Positions 17,448-25,801 of a stretch of 39,382 nt of DNA are shown one piece after another. The position numbers and the translations under genes were made by a program. Below the pieces are notes generated by a model that saw only the letters and a list, made by a program, of their open reading frames with translations, did not search any database and was not told where the DNA came from. Source of the DNA: Candidatus Kutchimonas denitrificans (lineage in GTDB: Bacteria; Gemmatimonadota; Gemmatimonadetes; Palauibacterales; KS3-K002); NCBI GenBank assembly GCA_011774835.1, contig JAACAK010000049.1:159365-198746 (forward strand). The letters run 5' to 3'. Position 1 is the first letter of the stretch, and each line of letters starts with the position of its first letter.

Positions 17448-18267
17448 GTGACAGGTGTTGCGAGATCCCGAGTCGGGCGCGGGCGGCCCCGCTCTCGAGA
17501 ACTTCGTTCAGCAGGGCGTCGTTCTCGTCCCAGGCCGAGCGGTCCTCCGACGGGTGCCACAGATGGAGCACGGGCACGACGTAGCGGCCGTCCTTTCGGT
17601 AGACACCGGCGTTGATGAGCCGGATCGCCAGATCCGAGTCCTCGCGGCCCCAGCCCGTGTACGCGTCGTCGTAGCCGTCCACCCGCATGAAGTCATCGCG
17701 CCAGCAGCCGAAGTTGCAGCTTCGGGCGCCACGCCACTTCCGCGGGTTGCTCTTGCGCAGGGCCTGCGTTCGCAACCGCAGGAGCGGTGTGGTCCGCACC
17801 GCTTCGCCGCGCAGCCGAGCCAGGACCCAGCGCCACAGCGGCCAGTCGGCCACCGGGAGCTCCTCCGACAGGACGCGCTCGGTGAACTCCTCGGTCAGGT
17901 TCACCCGGTTGCCCCGCACCCAGCGGCCCCGTTCCGCCAGCCAGCGATGGCCCTCGAGGAAGTCGGGCCGCGGCAGGCAGTCGCCGTCCAGAAAGATCAG
18001 GTAGTCGCCGCTCGCCTTCCCCACCGCCAGGTTCCGGGCCCGGGCGGCGCGAAAGCCGTGATCTTCCTGCCAGGTGTGCCGGAGCGGGTATTGAACCTGG
18101 CCTCGCACCTCATCGATCGTCCGCCGCGTCTCGTCGCTCGAGCCGTCGTCGGCGACCACGACCTCGAACCCCTCGACCGTCTGCCGATCGAGGTCGAGCA
18201 GGACGCGCTCCAGGGCATCCGGCCGGTTGTAGGTCGAGACGATCACGGAGGCGCGCTGGAAAGACAT
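17440..18267 (-). CDS. Glycosyltransferase family 2 with galactosyltransferase-like C-terminal region (copy A)
   Basis: A 275-residue GT-A enzyme and close tandem paralog of the gene just downstream. Motifs in order: VIVSTYNRPDALERV, VVVADDGSSDETRRTIDEV, WQEDHGFRAARARNLAVG, FLDGDCLPRPDF, CNFGCWRDDFMRVDG, GWGREDSDLAIRLINAGV and VLHLWHPSEDRSAW. The GWGREDSD motif is characteristic of GT2 enzymes with a C-terminal GT7-like part. It starts 29 nt after DUF167, so VWA protein, DUF167, GT2-A and GT2-B may be one transcript. Divergence between the two copies is greatest in the middle (~120-180), where acceptor specificity is expected. Confidence 0.9.
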   Translation of the reverse strand: MSFQRASVIVSTYNRPDALERVLLDLDRQTVEGFEVVVADDGSSDETRRTIDEVRGQVQYPLRHTWQEDHGFRAARARNLAVGKASGDYLIFLDGDCLPRPDFLEGHRWLAERGRWVRGNRVNLTEEFTERVLSEELPVADWPLWRWVLARLRGEAVRTTPLLRLRTQALRKSNPRKWRGARSCNFGCWRDDFMRVDGYDDAYTGWGREDSDLAIRLINAGVYRKDGRYVVPVLHLWHPSEDRSAWDENDALLNEVLESGAARARLGISQHLSHV

Positions 18268-18296
18268 GCGGTCGCGTCGGGTGGTTGAGCTCGCGT

Positions 18297-18560
18297 TCAG
18301 CCGGTCAGCCGACGCGCGTCCTCGTCGGAGACGCCGTCGATCTCGATCAGCTTGTCGCGCCCGCGCTCGCCCTTCACGATCTGCACGTTCGACTTCGGCA
18401 CGCCCAGGCGCTTGGCCAGGAAGGCGACGAGCTCGGCGTTGGCCGCGCCGTCGACCGGCGGCGCCGCGACCCGGATCTTGACGGCATCGCCGTAAGCGCC
18501 GGCGATCTCGGTCCGGGACGCCCGCGGCTGCACGCGAACGGCGATACGGGTCGGGCTCAC
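18297..18560 (-). CDS. DUF167 (YggU family) small protein
   Basis: An 87-residue protein of the DUF167/YggU family, a conserved small alpha/beta fold of unknown function. Recognisable segments are IAVRVQPRASRTEIAG, VKIRVAAPPVDGAANAEL, VAFLAKRLGVPKSNVQIVKG and RDKLIEIDG, together covering nearly the whole protein; the length is right for the family. The start is GTG 18560, only 4 nt after the stop of the VWA gene, so the two are probably co-transcribed. No functional link to the VWA protein or the glycosyltransferases is known. Confidence 0.93.
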   Translation of the reverse strand: MSPTRIAVRVQPRASRTEIAGAYGDAVKIRVAAPPVDGAANAELVAFLAKRLGVPKSNVQIVKGERGRDKLIEIDGVSDEDARRLTG

Positions 18561-18564
18561 GATG

Positions 18565-19845
18565 CTACTTCACCTTCCGCACCTTGCGGCGCAGGAAGTC
18601 CATCATGATGTACTGGCCGAGCGTGACGGTCGAGGTGAAGTACGCCTTCCCCCGGCAGAGCGCGGTCACACGCTTGACGAAGTCGACCAACGCGTAGTCG
18701 CGGGCCAGCATGAAGGTGTTGATCTGAATGCCGGCCCGGCGGCACATGCTCACCTCGCGGAACGTCTCCTTCAAGATCTGCGGGTCGAGCCCGATGGGGT
18801 TCTTGTAGATGTGCCCGGCGTCGACGGTCATCGCCGACGGCTTGCCGTCGGTGATCATGATGATCTGCCGCATGTCCTTCTTCTGCGACATCAGGATGCG
18901 GCGCGCCAGGCGGAAGCCCTCGCTGGTGTTGGTGTGGTAAGGCCCGACCTGGGCACGGGCCAGCTCGGCCAGCGGGATCTCCTCGGCGCTGTCGTGGAAG
19001 AGCACCACGCGCAGCGTGTCGCCGGGATACTGGGTGCGGATCAGGTGGGCGAGGGCGAGCGCCACCTTCTTGGCCGGGGTGAAGCGGTCCTCGCCGTACA
19101 GGATCATCGAGTGCGAGCAGTCGAGCATCAGGACCGTGGCGCACGACGAGCGGTACTCCGACTGGTGCACGTGCAGGTCGTCGTAGTCGAGGTTGATCGG
19201 CACGCCGAGCCCCTCGCGCTCGATCGCCTTCTTGAGCGTGGCCGGGACGTCCAGGTTCAGCGTGTCGCCGAACTCGTACGGCTTCGACGCCGCCTCCGCC
19301 TCGACCCCGGTGGCCAGCTCGGCCGTCTCGTGCGCGCCGAAGCTCGACTTGCCCACCGAGCCCAGCAGGTGCTTGAGCGTCTTGTAGCCGAGAAAGTCCA
19401 GCCCCTTCTGCGTCAGGTTGAACTTGATCGAACGGGAAGCGCCCTGCCCCATGCTTCCCGGGCCGGTGACCGGTTGCCCCTCGGCCGGCATCTGCGGCGT
19501 ACCCTCGGTGCTGAGGTATCCCTCTTCGATCAGCTTCTGGACGATCTCGTCCAGCATCTCGGCCAGCTGCCGGGCGCCCTCCTCGTCGGGCTCCTCCGAC
19601 AGCGCCCTCAGCATCTCGGGCGTGACCTTCCCCATCTCCATCAGCTTCTGGAGGATGGCCTCCTTCAGCGACTCGAGGCTGTCGCCCGACTCGTCCTCGC
19701 CGAACTCGCCCCAGAAGGGGTGGTGGTAAGGGCCGCCGGCGAATCCGCTCTGGAGCAGGAAGTCGGCCAGCTGGTCGAGGAGCTCCTGGAGGTTGAGGGT
19801 CTCCAGCAGGCTTCCGGTGTATTTCGTATAGGTCGTAAAGCGCAT
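18565..19845 (-). CDS. VWA domain protein (predicted partner of MoxR/ChlI-like AAA ATPase)
   Basis: A 426-residue soluble protein. The N-terminal half is helical and acidic ([53 protein letters not shown]). The von Willebrand A domain covers about 232-420 with an intact metal-ion-dependent adhesion site: DCSHS (242-246), Thr in NTSEGF (~307) and the Asp of ITDGKP (333). A conserved stretch [20 protein letters not shown] precedes it. Family knowledge: such VWA proteins pair with AAA ATPases as metal-insertion or protein-remodelling machines and are usually adjacent to them. Here the likely ATPase is the gene at 34817-36289, 15 kb away. The gene starts a minus-strand run with DUF167 and the GT2 pair. 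Confidence 0.88.
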   Translation of the reverse strand: MRFTTYTKYTGSLLETLNLQELLDQLADFLLQSGFAGGPYHHPFWGEFGEDESGDSLESLKEAILQKLMEMGKVTPEMLRALSEEPDEEGARQLAEMLDEIVQKLIEEGYLSTEGTPQMPAEGQPVTGPGSMGQGASRSIKFNLTQKGLDFLGYKTLKHLLGSVGKSSFGAHETAELATGVEAEAASKPYEFGDTLNLDVPATLKKAIEREGLGVPINLDYDDLHVHQSEYRSSCATVLMLDCSHSMILYGEDRFTPAKKVALALAHLIRTQYPGDTLRVVLFHDSAEEIPLAELARAQVGPYHTNTSEGFRLARRILMSQKKDMRQIIMITDGKPSAMTVDAGHIYKNPIGLDPQILKETFREVSMCRRAGIQINTFMLARDYALVDFVKRVTALCRGKAYFTSTVTLGQYIMMDFLRRKVRKVK

Positions 19846-19966
19846 AAGCCGTTCGTCGTCGTTCTGTACCGAAGGGACCCTTCAAGTTAGCTTATCACCT
19901 GCCCCGGGGCCAAGTCGACGCGACTTCCGCGGGCTCCAGGAACAGGACGCAGACGGGACAAACGGC

Positions 19967-20305
19967 ATGAAGAAGCGCATACAAGCGTTCGCACTGGTCT
20001 TTCTGACGGCGGCGGTCATCTTCTTCGCGATGCAGAACGCCCTGGAAACGGTCCCCGTGGCGTTCCTCGTCTGGGACTTCCAGGCCAGCGTGTCGCTGCT
20101 GGTCCTGTTGCCGCTGCTGGTCGGCCTGGTGATGGGCGCCGCCACGGCGGTGTACGTGGCCGCGCGGCGCCGCGGCGCGGGTCGACAGAAGCCGGAGAGG
20201 CCGAAATCCGAGGGTGAGACGGCGGAGCCACAGGCACTGGAAGCGCCGGGGCCCGGCGGCGCGGCGCCCGGGACCAAGGACGAAGAGGAAATCGGCGCCG
20301 GGTGA
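19967..20305 (+). CDS. LapA domain (DUF1049) inner-membrane protein
   Basis: A 112-residue protein with two transmembrane helices at about 7-25 (AFALVFLTAAVIFFAMQNAL) and 42-66 (ASVSLLVLLPLLVGLVMG). The motif FAMQNALETVPVAFLVWDF between them is the LapA/DUF1049 signature. The C-terminal ~45 residues are a charged, Pro/Gly/Glu-rich cytosolic tail. In Proteobacteria LapA (YciS) works with LapB in controlling LPS synthesis. Whether this protein does is unknown, but it heads an operon with dapF (4-nt overlap) near an LPS gene block. Confidence 0.85.
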   Translation: MKKRIQAFALVFLTAAVIFFAMQNALETVPVAFLVWDFQASVSLLVLLPLLVGLVMGAATAVYVAARRRGAGRQKPERPKSEGETAEPQALEAPGPGGAAPGTKDEEEIGAG

Positions 20306-21165
20306 GCGAGGCGACGAAGGGCGGCGTCGAACGGATTTGGTTCGCCAAGATGGAGGGCGCCGGCAACGACTTCATCGTGCTGAGCGGATCGCGGTTGGAA
20401 CGGCTTCCCGACCTGGAGAAGCTGGCGCAGCGGACCTGCGCCCGGCGAACATCGGTGGGCGCCGATGGTCTCATCCTGGTGGACGCGGCCAGCGCCGCCG
20501 GCGCCGACGTGACCGCCCGGTTCTGGAACCCGGACGGCGCGGAGGTGGCGACCTGCGGGAACGGCACGCGCTGCGCCGCCCGCTTCGCCGTGCTGGAAGG
20601 GCTGGCAAACGGTGAGGAGATGACGATCGACACGCTGAGCGGCCGCATCGCCGCCCGGGTGGACGACCGGGTCGTGTCGCTCCGTTACGGCGCCGAGCCG
20701 ACGATCGAGCTCGACCTGACGGTGACGGCGGCCGACGGGGCTCAGCGGGGACACCGCGTCGAGATCGGCAACCCCCACTTCATCATCGAGACGCCCGACG
20801 CATTGCCGGACGGCCCCATCGAGCCCCGCTGCCGGCCGCTGCGCTACGCGCCGGAGCTCGAGCCGGCGGGCGCCAACGTGCACCTGGTCCAGGTGGTCAG
20901 CCGCCACGCCCTCCGAATCCGGTCGTACGAGCGCGGTGTCGAGGCCGAGACGCTGGCCTGCGGCAGCGGCTCGATGTCGTCGGCGATCGCGCTCTGCGCC
21001 GCCGGCCAGGTCGAGTCCCCCGTCGCCGTCGAGACGCGGAGCGGCGATACGCTGACGGTCCGTTTTCAGCGCCAGGACGACGGCCGCTTCACGCTCCTCG
21101 AGCTGGAGGGACCGGCGCGCCTCGTCTACACCGGCGAGCTCGACCTCCCGTCTCCTGCGGCATGA
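20302..21165 (+). CDS. dapF: Diaminopimelate epimerase
   Basis: A 287-residue cofactor-independent racemase converting LL- to meso-diaminopimelate for lysine and peptidoglycan synthesis. The two catalytic cysteines are C85 in EVATCGNGTRC and C220 in ETLACGSGSMSSA. The family usually has ACGTGA at the second site; Ser replaces Thr and the following Ala here. Other conserved parts: FAKMEGAGNDFIV, SVGADGLILV, WNPDGAE, VEIGNPHFII and the RSYERGVEAET stretch before C220. GTG 20302 overlaps the lapA stop, and the 3' end overlaps mutY by 4 nt (21162-21165). Length matches DapF. Confidence 0.96.
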   Translation: MSEATKGGVERIWFAKMEGAGNDFIVLSGSRLERLPDLEKLAQRTCARRTSVGADGLILVDAASAAGADVTARFWNPDGAEVATCGNGTRCAARFAVLEGLANGEEMTIDTLSGRIAARVDDRVVSLRYGAEPTIELDLTVTAADGAQRGHRVEIGNPHFIIETPDALPDGPIEPRCRPLRYAPELEPAGANVHLVQVVSRHALRIRSYERGVEAETLACGSGSMSSAIALCAAGQVESPVAVETRSGDTLTVRFQRQDDGRFTLLELEGPARLVYTGELDLPSPAA

Positions 21166-22247
21166 CGGCCGCATCGACTCACGCTCCCGTCGAGGACAGG
21201 GACAGGGCAGCAGGGATTCGGCGACGGCTGTTGGGCTGGTACGATTCCTACCGTCGCGACCTGCCCTGGCGTCGTACCCGGGACCCGTACCTGATCTGGG
21301 TCGCCGAGGTCATGCTGGTCCAGACGCAGGTCGATACGGTGATCCCGTACTACGAACGCTTCGTGGCGCGCTTCCCTAACGTCGAGTCGCTGGCCGCCGC
21401 GGGCCTGGATGCCGTGCTGAAAGCCTGGGAGGGGCTCGGCTACTACGCACGCGCCCGCCACCTCCACGCCGCCGCGCAGCTCGTCGTCGAGCGACACGGC
21501 GGTCAGCTGCCCACCGATTCGGCCGAGCTGCAGGCGCTCCCCGGGATCGGGCCCTACATGACCGCCGCCATCCAGAGCATCGCGTTCGGCTACCCGGCGC
21601 TGGCCCTCGACGGCAACGTCCGCCGCGCGCTGAGCCGGCTCTACGACCTGCCCGACCCCAAGCCCGCCGAGCTGCGCGCCCGCGGTGAGACGCTGGTTCA
21701 GGAGCGGCCCGGCGATGTGAACCAGGCGCTCATGGACCTCGGCTCGGGCCTCTGCACGCCCCGGGCGCCGCGCTGCGCCGATTGCCCGCTGGACGCCCTC
21801 TGCCTGGCGCGGATGCGGGGCACCGTGGCGGAGCGGCCCGGACGTCGGCCGGCGCGGAAGCGGCCGCATTACGACATCGCGGTCGGCGTCGTCTGGCGCG
21901 GCGACGAGATCCTGATCGCCAAGCGCAGGCCGGAGGGCCTGCTGGGCGGCCTGTGGGAGTTCCCCGGCGGCAAGGCCGAGCCGGGCGAAACGATGGAGGC
22001 CGCGGTGGTCCGGGAGGTCGCGGAAGAGCTGGACGTGGAGGTCGAGCCCGGCGAAAAGATCGCCAGCGTCGACCACGCCTACAGCCACTTCGAGATCACG
22101 ATGCACGCCTTCCACTGCCGGTATCGTGCCGGCACGCCCAAACCCCTGGGCTGCCAGGAGTACGCGTGGGTGAAGCCGACGGAGCTGGACCGCTATGCCT
22201 TCCCGGCAGCCAACCGTGCGGTGCTGAGCCGACTGACGCGTATATGA
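21162..22247 (+). CDS. mutY: A/G-specific adenine glycosylase with Nudix-type C-terminal domain
   Basis: A 361-residue base-excision-repair enzyme removing adenine mispaired with 8-oxoG. N-terminal catalytic part: WVAEVMLVQTQV with Glu49, helix-hairpin-helix LPGIGPYMTAA (126-136), catalytic Asp150 in LDGNVRRAL, and the [4Fe-4S] ligands C197-x6-C204-x2-C207-x5-C213. The C-terminal 8-oxoG-recognition domain (about 228-355) has a well preserved Nudix box (PGGKAEPGETMEAAVVREV, then AEEL) in which only the final Gly is Asp, plus the MutY-type HAYSHFEI motif. It overlaps dapF and the propeller gene by 4 nt each, so it is mid-operon. Confidence 0.96.
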   Translation: MTAASTHAPVEDRDRAAGIRRRLLGWYDSYRRDLPWRRTRDPYLIWVAEVMLVQTQVDTVIPYYERFVARFPNVESLAAAGLDAVLKAWEGLGYYARARHLHAAAQLVVERHGGQLPTDSAELQALPGIGPYMTAAIQSIAFGYPALALDGNVRRALSRLYDLPDPKPAELRARGETLVQERPGDVNQALMDLGSGLCTPRAPRCADCPLDALCLARMRGTVAERPGRRPARKRPHYDIAVGVVWRGDEILIAKRRPEGLLGGLWEFPGGKAEPGETMEAAVVREVAEELDVEVEPGEKIASVDHAYSHFEITMHAFHCRYRAGTPKPLGCQEYAWVKPTELDRYAFPAANRAVLSRLTRI

Positions 22248-23491
22248 GCGAACGGTCCCCCACTCGCGGAGCGTGCCTCATCGGCCTGCTGGCCTTTTCG
22301 GCGGCCGCCTGCGCCGAGCCCGCCGAGGAGGCCGCCTGGACGGTTCGCGACAGCGCCGATGTCCGGGTCGTGGAGAACGTGCGTCCGGCGTGGATGCCTG
22401 AGACGGCGTGGCGGGTGGCCGAGATGCCGAGCTTGGAGATCGGCGTCGAGGACGGCGAGGAGCCCTACGTCTTCTTCCGGGTCTCCGACGCCCTTCGCCT
22501 GCCGGACGGCCGCATCGTGGTCGGCAACTCGGGGACCGGGGAGCTGCGCTTCTTCGACCCGACGGGCCGTTTCCTGTACCGCGCCGGCGGCCACGGGCAG
22601 GGCCCGGGCGAGTTCGGTGAATTTTCCTCGATTAGAATCTGGGGCGCCCGTCGAGACGTCATCGTCGCCACCGACGGCTTCAACAATCGGGTGAACTTCT
22701 TCCGGTCGACCGGCGAGTTCGTGAGCTCGGTCCGCATCGAGCCGATCCCGAGCCGGACGTCACCGGCCATCATCGACGGCTTCGCCGACGGCACCTGGCT
22801 CGCCGTGGGCGGTCTCGGCCCGCTGGCCGGCGCGCCGGGCCAGATCATCGGGGGGAGCCTCGAGTACTCGCGCTACAACCCCGACGGCCGCCCGGCGGAC
22901 ACGCTGTTCGAGTTGGCGGATCCGCGGCGTTACGTCCACTCGTACGGCGGAGTGACCCACTACCCGTATCTCCCCTTCCCGGCCCGGCCGTCCGTCGCCG
23001 CCGGCGACTACTGGCTGTTCGTCGGCGACGGGACGACGCACGAGATCGAGCGTCGGCGGCTGGACGGCGAGCTCAACTCGCTCTACCGCTGGCCCGAGGG
23101 CCAGCGACGGCGCGCCGCCGACTTCTACGACCGCTACCGGGAAGCGGACATCGAGTCGACGCGGGAGGAGCGGCGTCCGCTCATCATCCACTACTACGAG
23201 CAGGACCTGCCCCTGCCCGAGTATCTCCCGGCTCACCAGGGCCTGTTCGTGGACGACGAGGGCTATCTGTGGGTCGAGCGCTACCGCCTTCCGTGGAAGA
23301 GCCAGCCGAGCTGGGAGATTTTCGATCCCGACGGCCGCTGGCTGGGTGACATCCAGACGCCGGAGCGCTTCCGGATCTTCCAGATCGGGCGGGACTTCCT
23401 GCTGGGCCGGCACCGCGATGAGCTGGGCGTGGAGCGGATCCGCGTCTACGAGTTGGTCCGGCCGTCGCCGCCGGGCGACGGGCGCGACTAG
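22244..23491 (+). CDS. Six-bladed beta-propeller (NHL-like) lipoprotein
   Basis: A 415-residue predicted lipoprotein. The N-terminus has a hydrophobic core (CLIGLLAFSAAAC) and the lipobox SAAAC at Cys23. The body contains propeller-like blades: DALRLPDGRIVVGNSGTGEL, RFFDPTGRFLYRAGGHGQG, GPGEFGEFSSIRIW, NNRVNFFRSTGEFV, YLWVERYRLPWKSQPSWEIF and FDPDGRWLGDI. This type of 6-bladed propeller lipoprotein is frequent in Gemmatimonadota. ATG 22244 overlaps the mutY stop (ATGA), so it ends the lapA-dapF-mutY operon. Its stop shares the palindrome CTAG (23488-23491) with the stop of the convergent kinase gene. Ligand and function are unknown. Confidence 0.85.
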   Translation: MSERSPTRGACLIGLLAFSAAACAEPAEEAAWTVRDSADVRVVENVRPAWMPETAWRVAEMPSLEIGVEDGEEPYVFFRVSDALRLPDGRIVVGNSGTGELRFFDPTGRFLYRAGGHGQGPGEFGEFSSIRIWGARRDVIVATDGFNNRVNFFRSTGEFVSSVRIEPIPSRTSPAIIDGFADGTWLAVGGLGPLAGAPGQIIGGSLEYSRYNPDGRPADTLFELADPRRYVHSYGGVTHYPYLPFPARPSVAAGDYWLFVGDGTTHEIERRRLDGELNSLYRWPEGQRRRAADFYDRYREADIESTREERRPLIIHYYEQDLPLPEYLPAHQGLFVDDEGYLWVERYRLPWKSQPSWEIFDPDGRWLGDIQTPERFRIFQIGRDFLLGRHRDELGVERIRVYELVRPSPPGDGRD

Positions 23492-25401
23492 CCGATCCCC
23501 CGCAACCGCTCGCGGAGATCCTTGGCGCTGCCCAGCCGCTCTTCTGGTTTCTTCGCCAGCAGATCCAGGATCAGCGCGGAGAACGCCGGCGGGATGTCCC
23601 CGTTGACCTCGACGGGCGGCGGCGGCTCGAGGTTCAGCACCTTGCCGATGAGCGATATGGTGGACTCTGCCTCGAAGGGCAGCCTCCCGGTCAGGCACTC
23701 GTAGAGCACCACGCCGACGGAATAGAGATCGCTGCGGGCGTCGGTGGTCTCCGACAGCAGCTGTTCCGGGCTCATGTAGGCCGGCGTCCCGACGATGAGG
23801 CCCGCCTCGGTGAGCGAGCTGGTGCGCTCCGCCAGCCGGGCCACGCCGAAGTCCATCACCTTGAGCACGCCGTCGGCGTCGAGCAGCAGGTTCTGCGGCT
23901 TGATGTCCCGATGGACCACGCCCTGGTCGTGGGCGACCTCGAGCGATTCGGCCAGCTGGCTGCCGATGGCCAGGGTCGACGAGACGCCGACCTGGCCGCG
24001 ACTGTCGATCAGCTCGCGGAGCGTGATCCCCTCCACGAACTCCATCGTCAGGTAATAGACGCCGGACCACTCGCCGAAGTCGTGGGTGCGGACGACGTTT
24101 CGGTGCGAAATCTTGCGGGCCAGCCGGATCTCGGTCTTGAAGCGATCCACCAGCGCCGCATCGCTCACCAGCTCCGGCTTGAGCGTCTTGATCGCGATCT
24201 CCTCGCCCAGCTCCAGGTCACGCGCCCGGTAGACCATCCCCATGCCGCCGGCCCCGATGGCGCCGACGATCTCGTAGCGCTCCGAGAACCGCTCCCCGGC
24301 GGCGAGGCTGGCGAAGTCGATCCCTTCCTCGCCCGCCTTTTCCGCCGGTCGCTCGAACCGGCGCGCCGCCTCGATCTCGGCCCGCAGGTCACGCACCTGG
24401 TCGCGGAGCCGCGCCTCGCGCGCCCGCACCTGCTCGACCATCCCGTCGAACACGCGGGCCAGCTTGCCCAGCTCGTCGCCCCGGGCGGCCACGTCGGCCA
24501 GCGAGCCCGCCTCGTATTTGCCGGCCTCCACACCGCTGGCTGCCTCGATCACCCGATCGACCTGGCGCAGGTACTCGACCTCGTGATCGCGCAGCCGCTT
24601 CTTCTCCAGCGACGCGTTGATCCGCGCCCGCAGCAGAACGGGGTCGAACGGCTTCGGCAGATAGTCCTCGGCGCCGCGCTCGATGCAGCGCACGATGCTG
24701 GGCATCTCGTCCAGCGCCGAGATCATGATCACCGGTATGTTCCGGGTGGCGGGATCGTCCTTCAGCTGCCCGAGGACCTGGTAGCCGTCGACCTCGGGCA
24801 TCATGACGTCGAGGAGCACCAGGTCGTAGCCGCGTTCCGCGATGAACTCCAGCGCACGACCGCCGTTCTCGGCGCACTCCACCGCGTAGCCCTCGCGCTC
24901 CAGCCGGCGGCGGAGCAGCTCGCGGTTCTCCTCCACGTCGTCGACCACGAGTACGCGGGCCAGCGAGGCGTCGGCGTCGGCCTGCCGCGTCGCTTCGATT
25001 TCCGGGCCATCCCCGGCGGCCGCGGTCGCCTGGCTCGAAGGGACCAGCTTGTGCGCGGCGGCCAGGATCCGGCCCAGGTCGTCGACCAGCGTCGGGTCGT
25101 CGGCCGACGCGCCGGCGAGGAGCGAGGTGACCGCGTCGACGATCTTGCGCTGCGGCTCACGCAGCGCTTCGTAGAGCGACTCGAGCTCCGCCCTCGCCAT
25201 CGCGCCGCGATCCTGGTTCAGCGCCGAGTTGATCAGCCCGAGGGCGCCGCGCGCGTCGACCATCACGCCCTCCAGCGCGCCCCGGCGATCGCTGGCCGCC
25301 TCCACCGGGATGTCCTCCAGCAGCATCTCGGCGTAGCCGACGATGTGATTGATCGGCGTGCGCAGGTCGTGCCGCAGCGCGGCGACCCGGTCCGGTGCCA
25401 T
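23488..25401 (-). CDS. DHp-REC-HAMP-like-Ser/Thr protein kinase
   Basis: A 637-residue protein with an unusual domain order. Residues ~5-65 are a histidine-kinase dimerisation/H-box (ALRHDLRTPINHIVGYAEML, His11), but no ATP-binding HK domain follows; 66-145 is helical linker. A receiver domain spans 148-265 (VLVVDDVEENRELL, phospho-acceptor Asp198 in LLDVMMPEVDG, Lys250). A HAMP-like signalling helix pair lies at ~275-345 (GDELGKLARVFDGMVEQV). A complete Hanks-type kinase lies at 376-630: IGAGGMGMVYRA, Lys405, HRDIKPQN (Asp499), MDFGVA (Asp517), GTPAYMSPEQL and DLYSVGVVLYECLTGRLPF. No membrane segment or PASTA repeat. ATG 25401 is 11 nt after the REC gene stop; TTG 25416 is possible. Inferred output of the upstream phosphorelay. 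Confidence 0.9.
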   Translation of the reverse strand: MAPDRVAALRHDLRTPINHIVGYAEMLLEDIPVEAASDRRGALEGVMVDARGALGLINSALNQDRGAMARAELESLYEALREPQRKIVDAVTSLLAGASADDPTLVDDLGRILAAAHKLVPSSQATAAAGDGPEIEATRQADADASLARVLVVDDVEENRELLRRRLEREGYAVECAENGGRALEFIAERGYDLVLLDVMMPEVDGYQVLGQLKDDPATRNIPVIMISALDEMPSIVRCIERGAEDYLPKPFDPVLLRARINASLEKKRLRDHEVEYLRQVDRVIEAASGVEAGKYEAGSLADVAARGDELGKLARVFDGMVEQVRAREARLRDQVRDLRAEIEAARRFERPAEKAGEEGIDFASLAAGERFSERYEIVGAIGAGGMGMVYRARDLELGEEIAIKTLKPELVSDAALVDRFKTEIRLARKISHRNVVRTHDFGEWSGVYYLTMEFVEGITLRELIDSRGQVGVSSTLAIGSQLAESLEVAHDQGVVHRDIKPQNLLLDADGVLKVMDFGVARLAERTSSLTEAGLIVGTPAYMSPEQLLSETTDARSDLYSVGVVLYECLTGRLPFEAESTISLIGKVLNLEPPPPVEVNGDIPPAFSALILDLLAKKPEERLGSAKDLRERLRGIG

Positions 25402-25412
25402 CCGGTCGGCGC

Positions 25413-25784
25413 TCAAGACTCGTCTTCCAGCAGGGCGGCCATCTTCGCAAGCAGCCGGTCCAGCTCGATCGGCTTGGTGTCGTAGTCGTCGCAGCCGGCC
25501 TCGAGGGCCTTCTCGCGGTCGCCGGCCATGGCGTGCGCGGTAAGGGCGATGATCGGTACGTTCTCGGTCTTCGCGTCGGCCCGCAGCTGGCGGGTCGCCT
25601 CCCACCCGTCGACCTCGGGCAGGCTCATGTCCATCAGGATCAGGTCGTAGGCTCCGTCGCGCGCCATGTCGATGCCCTGCTGGCCGTCCACCGCAATGGT
25701 GACCTCGTGGCCCTTGCGGGTCAGCCGCCGCGACAGCATGTCGCGGTTCATCTCGTTGTCCTCGACCAGGAGGATCTTCGCCAT
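25413..25784 (-). CDS. Single-domain response regulator (DivK/CheY-like)
   Basis: A 123-residue receiver domain with no output module. Acidic pocket in KILLVEDNEMNRDML (Glu8, Asp9), phospho-acceptor Asp52 in LILMDMSLPEVDGWEATRQL, Thr82 in IIALTAHAM, Lys104 in YDTKPIE. The LTAHAM and DTKPI segments are typical of DivK-like phosphorelay shuttles. ATG 25784 is the real start, because the receiver fold begins there and a purine-rich GGAAAGGGAA precedes it. It lies 17 nt after the HK3 stop and 11 nt before the DHp-REC-kinase gene. This position suggests it carries phosphate between the sensor kinases and the H-box or other targets. Confidence 0.93.
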   Translation of the reverse strand: MAKILLVEDNEMNRDMLSRRLTRKGHEVTIAVDGQQGIDMARDGAYDLILMDMSLPEVDGWEATRQLRADAKTENVPIIALTAHAMAGDREKALEAGCDDYDTKPIELDRLLAKMAALLEDES

Positions 25785-25801
25785 GCTCGGTTCCCTTTCC
25801 T

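Noticed and set aside
21843-22247. Separate MutT fused to MutY as a novelty
   Set aside because: A Nudix-fold C-terminal domain is normal for MutY, and preserved Nudix boxes occur in many bacterial MutY proteins.
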